Part shown: in pieces, positions 5,951 to 7,918 of the stretch | Numbering within the stretch: position 1 is the first letter of the stretch | Layout: every line of letters starts with the position of its first letter | NCBI GenBank assembly: GCA_050122535.1 | Contig: JASFIT010000213.1 | Span: 1-7,918, forward strand | DNA: 7,918 bases | DNA from: JASFEQ01 sp050122535 | GTDB lineage: Bacteria; Desulfobacterota; DSM-4660; Desulfatiglandales; HGW-15 | Reading direction: 5' to 3' | Made by a program: the position numbers and the translations under genes | The notes under the pieces: model-generated | What the model was told of the DNA's origin: nothing | The model's input: the letters and a program-made list of their open reading frames with translations, nothing else | Database searches by the model: none

Positions 5951-6020
5951 CGTTATTAGTTATTAGTTATTCATCATTCTTTATTCGTTATTTGTTATTT
6001 GATCCTCGTCATTTGTCACT
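5951..6020 (-). repeat. Ten-unit degenerate heptamer tandem repeat in the thiolase leader
   Basis: Read on the minus strand, ten consecutive 7-base units occur, with consensus AATAACN. From 6020 to 5951 they are AGTGACA, AATGACG, AGGATCA, AATAACA, AATAACG, AATAAAG, AATGATG, AATAACT, AATAACT and AATAACG. The phase is unbroken although several units have diverged. The array ends 21 bases before the thiolase start, so it probably lies in the 5' untranslated region. Similar heptamer arrays occur between genes in other environmental bacteria and expand by slippage. In the rest of the gap (6021-6173) I see only a short ACTCC/GGAGT stem at 6044-6058 and no convincing promoter. Confidence 0.8.
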
Positions 6021-6173
6021 CCTTTTTAGCCTTTAGCTCCATCACTCCGCTTGGGAGTTCTTACCAACGCCATCACCACCCTGAAGGCCGGGGCATTGTG
6101 ACATGATTTTGGTAAAGGGGAAGGAATAAACTCTTATCTGAAAATCTGCAAAAGTTCAATATAATTAAAAGGT

Positions 6174-7199
6174 CTAAGTTTTAAGGCTTTTCAGTTCCAA
6201 TATGAGTGCAGGAACCACCTTATAGAGGTCATCCACAATTCCATAGTTCGCCAAATCAAAAATTTCCGCCTTTGGGTCTTTATTGATGGCCACAATGAGC
6301 TCCGAATTCATCATCCCCACTGTATGCTGAACAGCGCCTGAAATGCCACACGCGATGTACATGCGAGGTCTCACCGTCTTTCCCGTCTGGCCAATCTTAC
6401 GCTCTTCAGAGACCCACCCAGCATCTACGGGTAGGTTCGTGGCTCCCAACTCTGCGGCCAAGAGATCGGCCAGCTCTTTCAGCATTTCAAATCCAGCTTC
6501 GTCATCCACTCCTGCCCCAACGGCTACGATCTTTTCAGCCCCCTCCAGATCAACCCTATCTGCTCCTGATCTGAGCGTATCAACAACCTTAACCTCCACA
6601 TCCTCCTCGCTGATGTTTATGTTCGCATGAATCAGGTTCCCCTTTCTGGTCTCATCGGGTCTACGTATTTCCATAATACCCGGTCGAACTGTCACCATCT
6701 GGGGTCTCTGCTCTGGGCAGATGATGTCTGCCATCACATTCCTACCTAAGAAGGGTTTGGTGGCAAGCATCATTCTTGCACCTTGGTCTATTTCCAGCCC
6801 AGTGCAGTCTGATGTGCATCCTGTTTTCAATCTCGCTGCTACCCTCGGGGCCAAATCTCTCCCTATAGATGTGGCTCCGACCAGCAAAATCTCCGGCCGC
6901 TTTTCTGAAACTTGCTCTGCAATAATCCTTGTATAAACCTCCGTCCGGTAATCCTTGGCAACAGGGCTATCGGCTAGAATGACCTGGTCAGCGCCATAGC
7001 CTATGAGTTCTGCGGCCTGTTTTGACACGTCTTGTCCGATACTGATAGTCGTCACATCCACACCAAGCTGGTCAGCCAACACGCGTCCCTTGCAGAGGAG
7101 CTCGAGAGAAACCCTGGCAGGCCGGCCGTCCCTCTGCTCGATGAACACCCAGACACCGTGATGTTCATGCGGTGTAGCGTTCTCACGTGTCATACTCAT
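6174..7199 (-). CDS. etfA: Electron transfer flavoprotein alpha subunit
   Basis: This 341-residue protein is the FAD-binding alpha subunit of the EtfAB heterodimer, which moves electrons between acyl-CoA dehydrogenases and other carriers in the cytoplasm. The N-terminal domain starts with GVWVFIEQRDG (15-25) and contains GATSIGRDLAPRVAARL (108-124) and TVRPGIME (170-177). The C-terminal FAD domain (about 222-341) contains the family signature: ERKIGQTGKTVRP (266-278), CGISGAVQHTVGM (284-296) and IVAINKDPKAEIFDLANYG (302-320). Length and termini are complete. The gene starts 7 bases after the etfB stop and has little Shine-Dalgarno sequence of its own, so translation is probably coupled to etfB; ATG 7193 is a possible alternative start. 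The GVWVFIEQRDG beginning is typical of ETFs from anaerobes, including electron-bifurcating ones. Whether this one bifurcates cannot be decided here. No acyl-CoA dehydrogenase or ETF oxidoreductase lies in the window. Confidence 0.96.
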   Translation of the reverse strand: MSMTRENATPHEHHGVWVFIEQRDGRPARVSLELLCKGRVLADQLGVDVTTISIGQDVSKQAAELIGYGADQVILADSPVAKDYRTEVYTRIIAEQVSEKRPEILLVGATSIGRDLAPRVAARLKTGCTSDCTGLEIDQGARMMLATKPFLGRNVMADIICPEQRPQMVTVRPGIMEIRRPDETRKGNLIHANINISEEDVEVKVVDTLRSGADRVDLEGAEKIVAVGAGVDDEAGFEMLKELADLLAAELGATNLPVDAGWVSEERKIGQTGKTVRPRMYIACGISGAVQHTVGMMNSELIVAINKDPKAEIFDLANYGIVDDLYKVVPALILELKSLKT

Positions 7200-7206
7200 A
7201 CTCAGG

Positions 7207-7918
7207 TCAAAACAGATTCTTCTGCTTCAATATTTGAATTAGTTCCTGGGCCTTTTTCTCGGCCTCCCCTTCCAGGAATTGGACTTTGCGCCTTTCTTTT
7301 TTTCTAATATAAACCTTTCTCGTCTGTGTGGGAGAGCCTCTTAGGCCGAAATGTCTGTTATCGCCTCCCAGGTCTTTGGCGCCCCAGACGACCACCTCCT
7401 TTTTAAAGGCCTCCATAATCTGATCCATCGGGGGAATTCTCGGCCGATTGGCGTGCCGTTCAAGGGTGACCAAAGCTGGCAAGGGACATTCCAGTATCCT
7501 GTGGCGATCGTCCAATTTCTGTTTTATCCTGACTGCACTACCGTCGCTTTCTATTTCGGTGGCATAGGTGAGTTGTGGTAGACTCAAAAATTCTGCCAAC
7601 TGAGGACCCACTTGACCGGTCCATGCATCTGCTGTCTCTTTACCGCAAAGGATGAGATCGAATTTACCAATCTTTTTCAAAGCAAGACTCAATGTGTAGG
7701 CCGTAGCCCATGTATCTGCTCCGGCAAATCTGCGATCAGTGAGTAAAATGGCCTGATCTACGCCCATGCTCAATGCTTCCCTGAGGGCCTCCTCTGCCTG
7801 TGCAGGTCCCATTGAGACCGCTGTAATCGTTCCACCATGTCCTTCTTTTAGCTGAAGCCCAGCCTCCAGGGCATTCTTGTCATTGGGATTTACTACCCCC
7901 GTAACGCCTTCACGCATC
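7207..7918 (-). CDS. etfB: Electron transfer flavoprotein beta subunit, N-terminus cut by window edge
   Basis: The frame runs off the window at its 5' end; 236 codons are visible. The first visible Met lies in MREGVTGVVNPNDKNALEAG, which matches about residue 28-30 of a normal EtfB of roughly 260 residues, so it is not the start and about 30 residues lie outside. In visible-residue numbering, landmarks are NPNDKNALEA (10-19), VSMGPAQAEEALREALSMG (34-52), DRRFAGADTWATAYTL (61-76), ILCGKETADAWTGQVGPQL (89-107), the recognition-loop region LERHANRPRIPP (152-163) and a basic C-terminal arm RRKVQFLEGEAEKKAQEL (209-226). The long FAGADTWATAYTL segment and the LRGSPTQ motif (192-198) resemble EtfB proteins of anaerobes, among them bifurcating types where this subunit binds a second FAD and NADH. 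Bifurcation is inference only. It is followed directly by etfA. Confidence 0.95.
   Translation of the reverse strand, partial: MREGVTGVVNPNDKNALEAGLQLKEGHGGTITAVSMGPAQAEEALREALSMGVDQAILLTDRRFAGADTWATAYTLSLALKKIGKFDLILCGKETADAWTGQVGPQLAEFLSLPQLTYATEIESDGSAVRIKQKLDDRHRILECPLPALVTLERHANRPRIPPMDQIMEAFKKEVVVWGAKDLGGDNRHFGLRGSPTQTRKVYIRKKERRKVQFLEGEAEKKAQELIQILKQKNLF

Noticed and set aside
5951..6020. Heptamer array considered as CRISPR
   Set aside because: Units are 7 bases, directly adjacent and without spacers; there are no cas genes nearby.
6133..6159. Minus-strand promoter for the thiolase (TTGAAC ... GATAAG)
   Set aside because: Spacing is 15 bases and the -10 box matches only 4 of 6 positions, which is too weak in such an AT-rich stretch.

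Overview
The window (about 50% G+C by eye) looks like a chromosomal segment of an anaerobic, acyl-CoA-metabolising bacterium, most plausibly Desulfobacterota (a former deltaproteobacterial sulfate reducer or syntroph). This is inferred from three things: the ETF type, the SCPx-type thiolase paired with a DUF35 protein, and several short dispersed repeats in the intergenic gaps. No rRNA, tRNA, CRISPR array, transposase or phage gene is visible, and the taxon cannot be fixed from the sequence alone.

Layout. Positions 172-2145 (+) encode a HyuA-type ATP-binding subunit and 2594-4159 (+) a HyuB-type subunit of the hydantoinase / 5-oxoprolinase / acetone-acetophenone carboxylase superfamily. The pair is separated by an unusual 448-bp non-coding block (2146-2593). 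That block is bounded by inverted CAGAG-rich arms, is packed with hairpins, and seems to carry a nested 73-bp insertion. Convergent to this pair, on the minus strand and read from right to left, are etfB (N-terminus cut off by the window edge, 7207-7918), etfA (6174-7199), a thiolase (4664-5929) and a small zinc-ribbon/OB-fold (DUF35) protein (4243-4659). A near-perfect palindrome at 4177-4230 lies where the two transcription units meet. A 10-unit heptamer repeat (5951-6020) lies just upstream of the thiolase ribosome-binding site.

How the genes could work together. EtfAB carries electrons from (or, if bifurcating, to) acyl-CoA dehydrogenases. The thiolase with its DUF35 partner makes or cleaves a C-C bond on a CoA thioester. 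HyuAB may activate a carbonyl compound or amide at the expense of ATP, possibly by carboxylation. Together they suggest an accessory module that channels a ketone, cyclic amide or similar substrate into beta-oxidation-like metabolism. The families are clear from conserved motifs; the substrate and the link between the two strands are inference.

Most of the coding content is ordinary. The less ordinary material is in the gaps: each of the three larger intergenic gaps between genes holds a different repeat or palindrome, and the split of hyuA from hyuB is the most notable structural oddity. I see no convincing previously undescribed multi-gene system.
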